A stretch of DNA of 64,000 nucleotides, taken from NCBI RefSeq assembly GCF_000373145.1, contig NZ_KB890603.1, positions 124,001 through 188,000 of the forward strand, in the 5' to 3' direction. The notes under the pieces are model-generated. The model saw only the letters and a program-made list of their open reading frames with translations. It was not told the origin of the DNA and did no database searches. Both the position numbers and the translations under genes were made by a program. This document shows, one piece after another, positions 35,857 to 46,401 of the stretch (within the stretch, counting starts at the first letter, position 1; each line of letters starts with the position of its first letter). The DNA is from Thermus oshimai DSM 12092 (GTDB lineage Bacteria > Deinococcota > Deinococci > Deinococcales > Thermaceae).

Positions 35857-36323
35857 TGCGCCGCGAGATCCTGGTGGTGGCGGCCATCCTCCTGGACCGC
35901 CAGGGGCGGGTGCTCCTGGTGGGGAACGACTGGGGGCGGCGGGGCCAGGTGCGCTACACCCTCCCGGGGGGCACGGTGGAGGCGGGGGAGACGGCGCTGG
36001 AAGCCCTGGTGCGGGAGGTGCGGGAGGAGACGGGCCTTAGGGTGAAGGCCATAGAGCACCTGGCCTACGTGGTCCAGGTGGAGGACCGGCGCAAGAACGA
36101 GCGCACCCTGGCCATGGCCTTCCGGGCCTCCTACGAGGGGCTTTTGAACCCCAAAGACCCCGACGGCCACATCGTGGAGGCCCGCTTTTACGCCCCGGAG
36201 GAGGTGGAGGCTAGGCTGAAGGGCCACCTCCCCCTGTTTGAGCCCCTCATGGGCTACCTCAAGGGGGAACGGGGGCGGTTTTACGCCTACGGGGGCTGGG
36301 GCGTGCCGGGGGTCAGGGTCTAG
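35856..36323 (+). CDS. Nudix hydrolase
   Basis: A 155-residue Nudix protein. The box GGTVEAGETALEALVREVRE, followed by ETGL, fits G-x5-E-x7-REUxEExGU. Thermus has several Nudix enzymes acting on ADP-ribose, Ap-nucleotides or ADP-sugars; the substrate is not evident. The ATG overlaps the prfA stop (TGATG). The C-terminus (FYAYGGWGVPGVRV) has no family match I know. Confidence 0.88.
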   Translation: MRREILVVAAILLDRQGRVLLVGNDWGRRGQVRYTLPGGTVEAGETALEALVREVREETGLRVKAIEHLAYVVQVEDRRKNERTLAMAFRASYEGLLNPKDPDGHIVEARFYAPEEVEARLKGHLPLFEPLMGYLKGERGRFYAYGGWGVPGVRV

Positions 36324-36459
36324 GTACCCCGCCGGGGCGTGTGTTTCGCTGGGAGCCCCAAAAGGGGGGGTGGTGGGCGGCGCCCTTCCGCCGCGTGGGG
36401 GGGTTGGGAGGGTAGGCCCCTTTGGGGGGAAGGTTAGGGTCCTCGAGGGGCCCCTCTGG

Positions 36460-36465
36460 TAGGAT
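36460..36465 (+). promoter_or_regulatory. -10 element of the M32 carboxypeptidase gene
   Basis: TAGGAT ends six bases before the GTG at 36472, with no Shine-Dalgarno site in between. The 148-base gap before it is G/C-rich and otherwise holds only a short CCCC-AAAA-GGGG hairpin at about 36357. Confidence 0.5.
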
Positions 36466-36471
36466 GGCTCC

Positions 36472-38007
36472 GTGAAACCGGAAGACGCCTATCAGGCCCT
36501 CCTCACCTGGCACAAGGAGACCGCCTACCTGGCCTCCTTGGGGGCCCTGGCCGCCTGGGACCAGCGGACCATGATCCCCAAGAAGGGCCACGAGCACCGG
36601 GCCCGGCAGATGGCCGCCCTGGCCCGCCTCCTCCACCAGCGCTCCACCGACCCCCGCGTCGGGGAGTGGCTGGAGAAGGTGGAGGGAAGCCCCCTGGTCC
36701 AGGACCCCCTCTCCGACCCGGCGGTGAACGTGCGGGAGTGGCGCCAGGCCTACGAGAGGATGCGGGCCATCCCCGAAAGGCTTGCGGTGGAGCTCGCCGA
36801 GGCGGAGAGCGAGGCGGAAAGCTTCTGGGAGGAGGCCCGGCCCAGGGACGACTGGCAGGGCTTTCTGCCCTACCTCCGCCGGGTCTTTAGCCTCACCAAG
36901 GAGAAGGCGGAGGTCCTCTTCGCCCTCCCCCCCGCCCCCGGGGACCCCCCTTACGGGGAGCTTTACGATGCCCTCCTGGACGGGTACGAGCCGGGGATGC
37001 GGGTTCGGGAGTTAGAACCCCTTTTCCGGGAGCTGGAGGGGGGGCTAAGGGGGCTTCTGGACCGCATCCTGGGAAGCCCCAGGCGCCCCGACACCGCCCT
37101 CCTCCACCGCCCCTACCCCAAGGAGGCCCAGCGGGCCTTCGCCCTGGAGCTCCTGGAGGCCTGCGGCTACGACCTCGAGGCCGGCCGCCTGGACCCCACC
37201 GCCCACCCCTTTGAGATCGCCATCGGCCCCGGGGACGTGCGCATCACCACCCGCTACTTTGAGGACTTCTTCAACGCGGGGATTTTCGGCACCCTGCACG
37301 AGATGGGCCACGCCCTCTACGAGCAGGGCCTGCCCAAGGCGCACTGGGGCACCCCCCGGGGGGAGGCGGTCTCCTTGGGGGTCCACGAGTCCCAAAGCCG
37401 CACCTGGGAGAACCTGGTGGGCCGCTCCCGGGGCTTCTGGGAGCGGTTCTTCCCCCGGGCCAAGGAGGTCTTCGCTAGCCTGGCGGACGTTTCTCTGGAC
37501 CAGTTCCACTTCGCCATCAACGCGGTGGAGCCATCCCTCATCCGGGTGGAGGCGGACGAGGTCACTTACAACCTCCACATCCTGGTGCGGCTGGAGCTGG
37601 AGCTGGCCCTTTTCCGGGGGGAGCTCGCCCTGGAGGACCTCCCCGGGGCCTGGGCGGAAAAGTACCGGGCCTACCTAGGCGTGGCCCCCAAGGACTACAA
37701 GGACGGGGTTATGCAGGACGTGCACTGGTCCGGGGGGCTTTTCGGCTACTTCCCCACCTACACCCTGGGGAACCTCTACGCCGCCCAGTTCTTCAAGAAG
37801 GCCGAGGCCGACCTCGGCCCCCTGGAGCCCCTGTTCGCCCGGGGGGAGTTCCGGCCCTTTTTGGACTGGACCCGCAGGAACATCCACCAGGAGGGGAGCC
37901 GCCTCCGCCCCCGGGCCCTGGTGGAAAAGGTCACCGGGGAACCCCCTTCCGCCCGGGCCTTCCTGGACTACCTCGAGGCCAAGTACCGCGCCCTCTACGG
38001 CCTTTAG
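36472..38007 (+). CDS. Thermostable M32 metallocarboxypeptidase (Taq family)
   Basis: Zinc-dependent carboxypeptidase of 511 residues, the size of the T. thermophilus and Taq enzymes. The zinc motif HEMGH is at residues 276-280 ([15 protein letters not shown]), and the third ligand Glu is in [15 protein letters not shown]. The enzyme releases C-terminal residues other than proline. It starts with GTG right after a TAGGAT element, apparently leaderless, and stands alone between prfA-nudix and the convergent groESL. Confidence 0.95.
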   Translation: MKPEDAYQALLTWHKETAYLASLGALAAWDQRTMIPKKGHEHRARQMAALARLLHQRSTDPRVGEWLEKVEGSPLVQDPLSDPAVNVREWRQAYERMRAIPERLAVELAEAESEAESFWEEARPRDDWQGFLPYLRRVFSLTKEKAEVLFALPPAPGDPPYGELYDALLDGYEPGMRVRELEPLFRELEGGLRGLLDRILGSPRRPDTALLHRPYPKEAQRAFALELLEACGYDLEAGRLDPTAHPFEIAIGPGDVRITTRYFEDFFNAGIFGTLHEMGHALYEQGLPKAHWGTPRGEAVSLGVHESQSRTWENLVGRSRGFWERFFPRAKEVFASLADVSLDQFHFAINAVEPSLIRVEADEVTYNLHILVRLELELALFRGELALEDLPGAWAEKYRAYLGVAPKDYKDGVMQDVHWSGGLFGYFPTYTLGNLYAAQFFKKAEADLGPLEPLFARGEFRPFLDWTRRNIHQEGSRLRPRALVEKVTGEPPSARAFLDYLEAKYRALYGL

Positions 38008-38031
38008 TCTTTGGGCCCCTCGGCGGGGCAT

Positions 38032-38062
38032 AAAAAACCCCCCGGGAACTTCCCGGGGGGTT
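38032..38062 (-). terminator. Rho-independent terminator of groES-groEL
   Basis: AACCCCCCGGGA (38036-38047) pairs with TCCCGGGGGGTT (38051-38062) around ACT. On the minus strand the stem is followed by six T residues (38037-38032), a classic terminator for groEL. On the plus strand it may also stop the carboxypeptidase transcript but has only TT after it. Confidence 0.9.
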
Positions 38063-38075
38063 AGCCTTCTAGGCC

Positions 38076-39710
<1,635 letters not shown>

Positions 39711-39718
39711 TCACCTCC

Positions 39719-40021
39719 TTAGGAAAGGACCGCCAAGAGGTCCCGCTCGGAGAGGATCACGTACTCCTCGCCGTCAATCTCGATCTCCGTGCCGCCGTAC
39801 TTGGCGAAGACCACGATGTCCCCCTCCTTGACCTCGAGGGGCACCTTCTGGCCGTTCTCCAGGACGCGGCCCGTGCCCACCGCGATCACCTTGCCCTTCT
39901 GGGGCTTCTCCTTGGCGGTGTCGGGCAGGACGATGCCGCCCTTGGTCTTGGGCTCCTCTTCAATCCGCTTGACCACCACGCGGTCGCCTAGGGGTTTGAT
40001 CACGGTCTTCACCTCCGCCAT
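39719..40021 (-). CDS. groES: Co-chaperonin GroES (10 kDa)
   Basis: Seven-fold lid of the GroEL chamber (100 aa). The N-terminal [18 protein letters not shown] and the mobile loop [16 protein letters not shown] are present. ATG 40021 is chosen because AAGGAGG lies eight bases upstream; GTG 40027 is too close to that site. It heads the groESL operon behind a consensus promoter and a CIRCE-like repeat. Confidence 0.97.
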   Translation of the reverse strand: MAEVKTVIKPLGDRVVVKRIEEEPKTKGGIVLPDTAKEKPQKGKVIAVGTGRVLENGQKVPLEVKEGDIVVFAKYGGTEIEIDGEEYVILSERDLLAVLS

Positions 40022-40035
40022 ACCCACTCCCTCCT

Positions 40036-40062
40036 TTGACGCTCAAAGGGTGAGAGTGTCAA
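40036..40062. promoter_or_regulatory. CIRCE-like operator (HrcA type)
   Basis: TTGACGCTC, nine bases, GAGTGTCAA forms a 9-N9-9 inverted repeat with one mismatched pair. The spacing and general sequence match the CIRCE consensus TTAGCACTC-N9-GAGTGCTAA. It lies between the groESL -10 box and the groES start, the normal position for HrcA control. Confidence 0.75.
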
Positions 40063-40072
40063 GCCAAGGGTC

Positions 40073-40102
40073 ATTATTCCGGAGCCCCTTAGGGTCTGTC
40101 AA
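40073..40102 (-). promoter_or_regulatory. groES-groEL promoter
   Basis: On the minus strand TTGACA (40102-40097) and AATAAT (40078-40073) are separated by 18 bases. This is the best sigma-A promoter match in the leftward half of the window and directly precedes the CIRCE-like element. Confidence 0.8.
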
Positions 40103-40119
40103 GGGGGTTGAGGCTTCCC

Positions 40120-40905
40120 TTATAAACCCCGCTGCCTTAAGGCTTCGTAGAGGAGGAGGGCCGCGGCCACGGAGACGTTGAGGCTGTCCGCCACGCCCCG
40201 CATGGGGATCCGCACCCGCGCCCTTGCCCCCTCCAGCCAGGCCTCGCCTAGGCCCCGGTCCTCCGACCCCACCAGGAAGGCCACCCCGCCCCGGTAGTCC
40301 TCCTCCCAGTAAAGCCGCTCCCCCCTGGGGCTTGCGGCCACGGTCTTCAGGCCCCGTTCCCTTAAGAACCGGGCCAGCTCCTCCTCGGAAACCGGGAGGA
40401 CGGGGAGGTGGAAGAGGACCCCGGTGGCGTTGTGGACCACCTGGGGGCTATAGGGGTCCACCCCCCCGGCCACCAGGACCAGGTGGGCCCCGGCCGCGTC
40501 CGCGCTCCTCAGGATGGCCCCCAGGTTCCCCGGCTTCTCCACCCCGATGGCCGCCAGGACCAGGGGGTTTTCGGGCAGGCGCACCTCGGAAAGGCGCCTT
40601 TGGGGGATGGGGAAGGCGGCCAGGACCTGGGCGGGGTTTTCCCGGGTGGAAACCCGCTCCAAGGCCCTTTGGGAGAGGAGGAGGACCTCCTCCGCCTCCC
40701 CCATGAGGGCCTTCCCCTCCGGCCCCGCCTGGGGGCCGAGGACCAGGACCTTGGGCCTAAGCCCCGCGGAAAGGGCCCGCTCCACTTCCCTCAGGCCCTC
40801 CACCAGGAAAAGGCCCTGCTCCTTTCGGCCCCGCCGCTCTTTGAGCTCGGCCAGGGCCTTCACCCGGGGGTTCTTGGGGCTAGCGATTTCTAAGACGGAG
40901 GGCAT
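40120..40905 (-). CDS. TrmH/SpoU-family RNA 2'-O-methyltransferase
   Basis: A 261-residue SPOUT methyltransferase. An N-terminal substrate-binding domain (KELKERRGRK type, about 1-90) precedes the knotted catalytic domain with LAAIGVEKPGNLGAILRSAD, FLVGSEDRGLGEAW and IPMRGVADSLNVSVAAALLL, the three SpoU motifs. The target could be 23S rRNA or tRNA; not decided here. ATG 40905 is chosen; it overlaps the preceding gene by 26 bases. Confidence 0.92.
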   Translation of the reverse strand: MPSVLEIASPKNPRVKALAELKERRGRKEQGLFLVEGLREVERALSAGLRPKVLVLGPQAGPEGKALMGEAEEVLLLSQRALERVSTRENPAQVLAAFPIPQRRLSEVRLPENPLVLAAIGVEKPGNLGAILRSADAAGAHLVLVAGGVDPYSPQVVHNATGVLFHLPVLPVSEEELARFLRERGLKTVAASPRGERLYWEEDYRGGVAFLVGSEDRGLGEAWLEGARARVRIPMRGVADSLNVSVAAALLLYEALRQRGL

Positions 40906-43102
40906 ACTGGGCGATCCTGGGACCCTTAAGCTCGAGGTCCACGCGCTCCACCTCCGGGAGCTCTTCCAAAAGCCGGGAGAGGCGGAGGAGGATCTCCCGG
41001 TAAGGGCCGGGGTCCACCCCCGCGGCCTTGAGGGGCCCAAGGAGCTCCTCCGCGTCCTTTTCCGTAAGGGGGGAGAGGCGCTGGCCCAGGGGCTGGTCCC
41101 CCAGGGGCGTGGGGAGGAGGAGGGTGAGGACGGGGCCGAAGAGGGGGTGGGGCTCCGCCCTGAGCTTCAGGTGGAGGCCCTCCCCTTCCCCCAAGGGGAG
41201 GCCGAAGGCCTTTAGGAGCTCCCCTTCCGCCAAGGGGCCTTCCAGGAGCTTCCGGGCCCGTTCCACCTGGAGGTCCGGGAAGTCGGGGAAGTGGAGGGGC
41301 TCGGCCCGCCAGCGGGCGTACCCCCAGGCCCGGGCCAGGGCGATGGCCGCGGACTCGGGGAAGCGGTAGAGGGGGATCTCCCCCTGAACCCGGGCCCGGA
41401 TGCCCGCCTCCCCCATGACGCAGGCCATGAGGAGCTTCTCCCCCCCCTGGGCCTGGAAGAGGGGCCTTAGGGCCTCCTCCCCCGAGGCGAAGCCCATGGG
41501 CACGTGGAGGAGGAAGACCGTGCCCGCCTCCGAGGAAAGGGCCTCGGCCACCGCCTTTTCGTAGTCCTCCCCTTTGGCGGTGGAGCCCAGGTCCACGACC
41601 TCCACGGAAAGCCCCCCCTCCTTTAGGGCCTCCAGGGCCAGGTTGGAGGGCCCGGAGGCGTTGGCGATGAGGCGGACCCGCTCGTTTCTGGGGAGTTTCC
41701 CCGAGGCCAGGAGGGCGGCCACGTCAAAGGCCTCCTCGAGGCTGTTGGCCCGGATCACCCCCGCCTGGGCGAAGAGGGCCCGCACCAGGGGGTCGCGGGA
41801 GGGGTGGACGGCCAGGATGGGCTTCTTCTTCCCGATCCGCCGGGCCAGGCGGGAGAAGCGCCGGGGGTTCCCGAAGCTTTCCAGGTAGAGGAGGATGAGG
41901 CCCGTGCGCTCGTCCTCCTCCCAGAACTGGAGGAGGTCGTTGGAGGAGACGTCCGCCTTGGCCCCTAAGGAGACGAAGGCGGACACCCCAAGCCCCATCC
42001 CCTCCGCGTAGGCCATGACCGCCCGCCCCAGGGTGCCGGACTGGCTGGAGATGGCAAGCCCCCCCGCTTTGGGCAGGGGGACGAGCCCCGCGGCCAGCCG
42101 CACCTCGGGGTGGGTGTGGACGAGGCCCAAGGAGCCCGGCCCCAAGAGGCGCATCCCGTGCCGCCGGGCGAGCTCCGAAAGCTCCGCCCCCTCCTTTGGG
42201 CTGAAGCCGGTGGTGAGGACGATGGCCGCCCGCACCCCCCGCCTGCCCGCAGCCCTGAGGGCGGAGGCCACCCGCTCCTTGGGCACCGCGATCACCGCCA
42301 GGTCCACGGGGAGGGGGAGGCTTTCCAGGTTGGGGTAGGCGAGCAGGGGCCCCACCGTGCCCCCGGGTCCGATGGCCTCGTTCACCGGGAAGACCGGCCC
42401 CTGGAAGCGGCCTAAGACCAGGTGCTCCAGCACCCGGTAGCCGATGCTTTCGGGGTCGCGGCTCGCCCCCACCACCGCCACCCCCCGGGGGAAGAAGAAG
42501 GGGTGGAGGCTGGCGATGGTGGAGACCTTCTCCCGCCACTCAAAGCGCTCCGCCGCTTTCTCCTCCATGAGGATGGGGAAGCGCACCTCCACCTCCCCCC
42601 CCTCCCGGTGGGCCTCCACCTGGAAGCCGCTTTCCTGGAAAACGGAGAGCATCTTCTGGTTCTCCGCCAGGGTGAAGGCCTGGAAGAGGCGCACCCCCCT
42701 TTTGGCGGCGATGAGGGCGAGCCTCTCCAGGAGGAGGGTGCCGAGGCCCTTCCCCTGGTAGGCCTCGTCCACCAGGAAGGCCACCTCCGCCTTGTCCTCC
42801 CCCTTCCCCCGCACGTACTCCCCCGTGGCCACGATCCTGGGGGGGTCCCCGGCCAGGACGATGAGGGTCACCTTCTCCTCGTCGGGGCGGGCGGAGAGGA
42901 GGAGCTCCGCGGCCTTCTCGGGGCTGATGGGGGAGAAGAAGCGCATCCTTAGGGTTTCCGGGGAGAGCCGGCTTAGGAACTCCACGAAAAGGGGTTTGTC
43001 CTTGGGGGTGGCCCGGCGGAGGAGGGCGGTGCGGCCGTCCTTGAGGAGGACGGGGCCCTCCTCGAGGCCGTGCTGGGGGGTGGGCGGGGGCACGTAGCCC
43101 AT
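40880..43102 (-). CDS. GNAT domain fused to ADP-forming acyl-CoA synthetase-like protein
   Basis: A 740-residue protein. Residues 10-165 form a GNAT acetyltransferase domain (EVAFLVDEAYQGKGLGTLLLERL is the acetyl-CoA loop). From about 195 a CoA-binding and two succinyl-CoA-ligase-like domains follow (GVAVVGASRDPESIGYRVLE, LLGPGSLGLVH, AISSQSGTLGRAVM). The C-terminal ATP-grasp part is much shortened (from about 620), so the synthetase activity may be lost. Related fusions with GNAT at the C-terminus are the Pat lysine acetyltransferases. ATG 43102 follows GAGAAT by six bases. Confidence 0.87.
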   Translation of the reverse strand: MGYVPPPTPQHGLEEGPVLLKDGRTALLRRATPKDKPLFVEFLSRLSPETLRMRFFSPISPEKAAELLLSARPDEEKVTLIVLAGDPPRIVATGEYVRGKGEDKAEVAFLVDEAYQGKGLGTLLLERLALIAAKRGVRLFQAFTLAENQKMLSVFQESGFQVEAHREGGEVEVRFPILMEEKAAERFEWREKVSTIASLHPFFFPRGVAVVGASRDPESIGYRVLEHLVLGRFQGPVFPVNEAIGPGGTVGPLLAYPNLESLPLPVDLAVIAVPKERVASALRAAGRRGVRAAIVLTTGFSPKEGAELSELARRHGMRLLGPGSLGLVHTHPEVRLAAGLVPLPKAGGLAISSQSGTLGRAVMAYAEGMGLGVSAFVSLGAKADVSSNDLLQFWEEDERTGLILLYLESFGNPRRFSRLARRIGKKKPILAVHPSRDPLVRALFAQAGVIRANSLEEAFDVAALLASGKLPRNERVRLIANASGPSNLALEALKEGGLSVEVVDLGSTAKGEDYEKAVAEALSSEAGTVFLLHVPMGFASGEEALRPLFQAQGGEKLLMACVMGEAGIRARVQGEIPLYRFPESAAIALARAWGYARWRAEPLHFPDFPDLQVERARKLLEGPLAEGELLKAFGLPLGEGEGLHLKLRAEPHPLFGPVLTLLLPTPLGDQPLGQRLSPLTEKDAEELLGPLKAAGVDPGPYREILLRLSRLLEELPEVERVDLELKGPRIAQYALRLRNR

Positions 43103-43106
43103 GCCC

Positions 43107-44186
43107 CTATTCTCCCCCAAAGCGCAGGGGTTCGTGCCCCCGCACCACCTGGAGGCGGAGGCCGTGGGCCAGGAGGACCCCTTTGAGCGCCAGGGCCCGC
43201 TGGAGCCCCGGGGGGACGCCGAAGGCCTTCCGCCCCCTCTCCCCCGGGAAGAGGAAATAGCCCTCGGGGAGGAGGAGGAGAAGCCCCTCCCGGGCCCTTT
43301 TGGCCCCCTTGAGGGCCCCTTCCAGGAAGGCCCGTTCCGCGGCCTGGGTGATCAGGAGGTAGGTGCTCCCCGGGGGCGCGGGGGGCGGGGGGGTGGGGGT
43401 GGGGCTTGGGGCGAAGCGGGCGAGGAGGGCGAGGGCCCTTTGGAGGTGGGCCCGGCCCCGGCCCAGGGGAAGCCTCCCCCCTCCCAGGGAAAGCCCGAAG
43501 GCCATCCCCTCCCGCTCCGCCTGGAGGAGGAGCCAGGCGGCCAGGCTCGCCGCGTGGTCCGGGTAGGCGGGGTGGAGGCTTTGGCCGTCCAGGTGGAGGA
43601 AAAGGGCCCCCTGCATCCTGCGCTCGGGCTCCCGCACCAAGGGCTCCCCCCGGCGCAAGGTGGCCTTCCGGGCAAGAAGCCTCGGGGGGTCCCCGGGCCG
43701 GTAGGGGCGGAGGCCTTTGGCCTCCAGGGGGTCGGGAAGACCCCTTGGGGTCCTTAGGCCTTCCAGGAAGAAGCCAGGGGCGGGGCGGAAAGGGGGGAGG
43801 GGCCTCAGGGCAGGGTAGACCAGGGCCTCCCCCAAGGGGAGGAGGAGGGTCCTTCGGGGGAGGCCCAGGAGGCCCGTGGCCTCGAGGCCCAAGGCCAGGG
43901 CGTGGGCCCCCCGGCGGCGAAGGCGGTAGGGGAGGGGGAGGGTGAGGCGGTGCCGCCCCCAGGCCAGGCCCCCTAGGCGTAAAGGCGGGGTGCCGAGGGG
44001 GGCACAAGGGGGCACCTCCCCCCGGAGGAGGACCGGCAGGGGGGCGAGGAGCTCCACCTCCACCCGTGCCTCCCCCTCCGCCCCGGGGAAGCCCACGGGA
44101 AGCCCCACCCCTTGGGCCCGAGCCCGGAGGAGGCTTGGGGCGAGGAAAAGGGCAAAGAGGAGGGCGAGGAGAAGGAGAAGGCTCAC
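43107..44186 (-). CDS. DUF58 protein
   Basis: A 359-residue protein with an N-terminal membrane segment (LLLLLALLFALFLAPSLL) and the DUF58 signature GLRPYRPGDPPRLL followed by RKATLRRGEPLVREPE at about 160-195. A von Willebrand-like fold follows. DUF58 genes are usually linked to MoxR ATPases, as here: the GTG overlaps the moxR stop (GTGA). The role of such clusters is poorly known. Confidence 0.9.
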   Translation of the reverse strand: MSLLLLLALLFALFLAPSLLRARAQGVGLPVGFPGAEGEARVEVELLAPLPVLLRGEVPPCAPLGTPPLRLGGLAWGRHRLTLPLPYRLRRRGAHALALGLEATGLLGLPRRTLLLPLGEALVYPALRPLPPFRPAPGFFLEGLRTPRGLPDPLEAKGLRPYRPGDPPRLLARKATLRRGEPLVREPERRMQGALFLHLDGQSLHPAYPDHAASLAAWLLLQAEREGMAFGLSLGGGRLPLGRGRAHLQRALALLARFAPSPTPTPPPPAPPGSTYLLITQAAERAFLEGALKGAKRAREGLLLLLPEGYFLFPGERGRKAFGVPPGLQRALALKGVLLAHGLRLQVVRGHEPLRFGGE

Positions 44187-45097
44187 GCCGCTTCCACCGG
44201 AACGGGCACCGCCCTAAGGGCCTCCTCCACCAGGCCCTCGGGGGTCAGGCCGGAAAGCTCCGCCTCCAGCCTCAGGAGGAGGCGGTGGGGGATGGCCGCC
44301 CGGAAGGCCCGCTGCAGGTCCTCGGGGACCAGGTAGGCCCGCCCCTCCAGGAGGGCGAGGCCCTGGGCCAGCCGCTCCACCTGGAGAAGGGCCCGGGGCG
44401 AGGGGCCAAGCCGCACCTCCCCCCGTCCCCTGAGCCAGGCGGAAAGGGCCAGGAGGTAGTCCAAAAGCTCCTCCGAAACCCTCACCTCCGCCACCCGCCG
44501 CCTTAGGTCTAGGATCTCCTCCGCCCCCGCCACGGGGGTGAGGCCCTCCAGGGGGTCCTTGCCCCTAAGGGCCTTGAGCAGGGCCTTTTCGTCCGGGTAG
44601 CCCAGGGCCAGCCGGGCGGCGAAGCGGTCCCGCTGGGCCACGGGGAGGGGAAAGGTGCCCTCCTCCTCCACCGGGTTCTGGGTGGCCAGGACGAAGAAGG
44701 GCTTCGGGAGGGGGTGGGTCTTCCCCTCCAGGGTCACCTGCCCCTCGGCCATGGCCTCCAGGAGGGCGGACTGGGTCCTGGGGGTGGCCCGGTTGAGCTC
44801 GTCCACCAGGAGGACCTGGGCGAAGAGGGGGCCCTTTTCCCAGACCAGGCTCCCTTCCCGAAGGAGGTAGGTCCCCGTGAGGTCCTGGGGCAGGAGGTCG
44901 GGGGTCATCTGGATGCGGCCGAAGGCCAGGCCCAAGGCGCGGGCCAGGGCCTTGGCGAAGGTGGTCTTGCCGGTGCCCGGCACGTCCTCCAGGAGGAGGT
45001 GCCCCCCCGAGAGGAGGGCGGCGAGGGCGAGCTTGAGGGTCTCCTCCCCTACGAGGACCCGCCCGGCTAGGCTTTCCCGGACCCGTTCGTAGAACAT
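44183..45097 (-). CDS. MoxR-family AAA+ ATPase
   Basis: A 304-residue ATPase with Walker A LLEDVPGTGKTTFAKALA (about 39-56), Walker B LLVDELNRATPRTQSALLEA and sensor FVLATQNPVEEEGTFPLPVAQ. MoxR proteins act as chaperone-like remodelers for partner complexes. ATG 45097 is chosen as it places the family start; it overlaps the upstream DUF4129 gene by 31 bases and is coupled to DUF58. Confidence 0.95.
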   Translation of the reverse strand: MFYERVRESLAGRVLVGEETLKLALAALLSGGHLLLEDVPGTGKTTFAKALARALGLAFGRIQMTPDLLPQDLTGTYLLREGSLVWEKGPLFAQVLLVDELNRATPRTQSALLEAMAEGQVTLEGKTHPLPKPFFVLATQNPVEEEGTFPLPVAQRDRFAARLALGYPDEKALLKALRGKDPLEGLTPVAGAEEILDLRRRVAEVRVSEELLDYLLALSAWLRGRGEVRLGPSPRALLQVERLAQGLALLEGRAYLVPEDLQRAFRAAIPHRLLLRLEAELSGLTPEGLVEEALRAVPVPVEAA

Positions 45098-46395
45098 ACG
45101 CTCAGGATACCCTTCAAGGCTTCTTCCGCTTCCCCGGCGCATTCTTCCCCCACCTCTCCCCCGTAGCGCACGGGGAGGTAAAGCCCGGTGAGCCGGGCCA
45201 GGTCCGGGGCCACTTCCGGAAGCGCCCGGGCTATACGGGCCTGGTAGGCCAAGGGGCCCTCAAAGGGGAAGCGGGGAAGCCCTTCCGCCTTCAGGGCCTT
45301 CAAGGCCAGGGCGTAGGCCCGGCGCACCCGGTCTTGGGGCAGGGCCTCCCTTTGGGGAATCCCTCCTCTCCCCCTCTTTTCCTCCTTTTCCCCTCCCGCC
45401 TCCTTCCCCCTGGCCCGCCAGGCGAAAAGGAGGAGGAGGGCGAGGAGGGCCAGGGTGAGGGAGGCGGAAAGGGCGGCCAGAGCCACCCCCGCCTCCCCCA
45501 GGGCCCGGGGGCCGGGCTCCACCCTGGGGGGTTCCCCGGCCTCGAGGCCCCCCAGGCCCCCCAACGCGCTCCCCCCTCCCGCCCCGCCCTCACCCCCCAG
45601 GCTTCCCAAAAAGGCGAAGAGCCCCAGGAGGGCGGGCAGGGCGAGGAGGAGGGGGAGGAGGTGGACCCCCCTTAGGGCTGGCCCCCGCCCCCTCCCGAGG
45701 AGGAGGGCCCCGGTGAGGAGCAGGAGGAGGAGGGCGAGGGGCAGGGCGTACCCCAGGGCCCGGTCCAGGAGGGGCACCCAGGGGGGGAAGCCCCCTTCCG
45801 GCGGGGCGTAGACCACCCCGCCTTCGCCGGGGAGGCCTGGGGGCCTTGGGGCTAAAGGGGTAGGGCGGGGAAGGGCGGGGAGGGGGAGGGCGGGCCAGGG
45901 GAGGTGGGCGAGGGCTAGGCCCATGGCCCCGAAAAGGAGGGGCAGGAGGGCCCCCAAGGGGCTTAAGAACCCCCGCTGCCCCGCGAGGGCCAGGAGGTGG
46001 AGGCCGTGGAAGGCCCCGAAGAGGCCCAGGCCCGCCGCCCCTAAGGGGAGGGCCGGGGGGAGGAGGAAAAAGCTCGCCCAAAGCCCCTCCCTCCGGTCCA
46101 GGTAGAGCCCCAAGAGGAGAAGGCCCAGGCTGGTCTTGGCCCAAAGGAGGGGCCAGCCCGCCCCGGGGGCGTGGAGGAAGCCCGGCAGGAAGGCGAGCCA
46201 GAGGAAGCCCCCCGGGTAAAGCCTCTTTCCGAAGAGGAGGAGGCCAAGCCCGAGGGCGAGGGGAAACGCCCCCAGGCCGAGCCCCAGGGCCAGGATTCCC
46301 CCGCCCAGGGCGAGGGCGAACGCCCGGAGGAGCTGGGGACCCACGGCCTTAAGGATAAAGGAAGGGCCCGGATGGCCTGGCGGTGCTGGTAACAT
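45067..46395 (-). CDS. Membrane protein with C-terminal DUF4129-like domain
   Basis: A 442-residue protein. The first 170 residues hold about six membrane helices, a loop region (about 175-215) follows, then further helices around 225-245, 255-275 and 325-345. The last 100 residues (RVRRAYALALKALKAEGLPR to LTGLYLPVRYG) resemble the DUF4129 domain found after transglutaminase-like proteins in MoxR clusters. No transglutaminase triad is present. It heads the moxR-DUF58 operon, divergent from pgi by only six bases. Confidence 0.82.
   Translation of the reverse strand: MLPAPPGHPGPSFILKAVGPQLLRAFALALGGGILALGLGLGAFPLALGLGLLLFGKRLYPGGFLWLAFLPGFLHAPGAGWPLLWAKTSLGLLLLGLYLDRREGLWASFFLLPPALPLGAAGLGLFGAFHGLHLLALAGQRGFLSPLGALLPLLFGAMGLALAHLPWPALPLPALPRPTPLAPRPPGLPGEGGVVYAPPEGGFPPWVPLLDRALGYALPLALLLLLLTGALLLGRGRGPALRGVHLLPLLLALPALLGLFAFLGSLGGEGGAGGGSALGGLGGLEAGEPPRVEPGPRALGEAGVALAALSASLTLALLALLLLFAWRARGKEAGGEKEEKRGRGGIPQREALPQDRVRRAYALALKALKAEGLPRFPFEGPLAYQARIARALPEVAPDLARLTGLYLPVRYGGEVGEECAGEAEEALKGILSVCSTNGSGKA
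46390..46395 (+). promoter_or_regulatory. -10 element of leaderless pgi
   Basis: TAACAT ends six bases before the pgi ATG. The same bases include the divergent gene's start codon, so the two transcripts begin in overlapping DNA. Confidence 0.5.
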
Positions 46396-46401
46396 ACCCC
46401 C

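Noticed and set aside
36324-36471. A terminator or small gene between the Nudix and carboxypeptidase genes
   Set aside because: Only a four-pair CCCC/GGGG hairpin without a T run is present, and no frame has a start with a plausible product.
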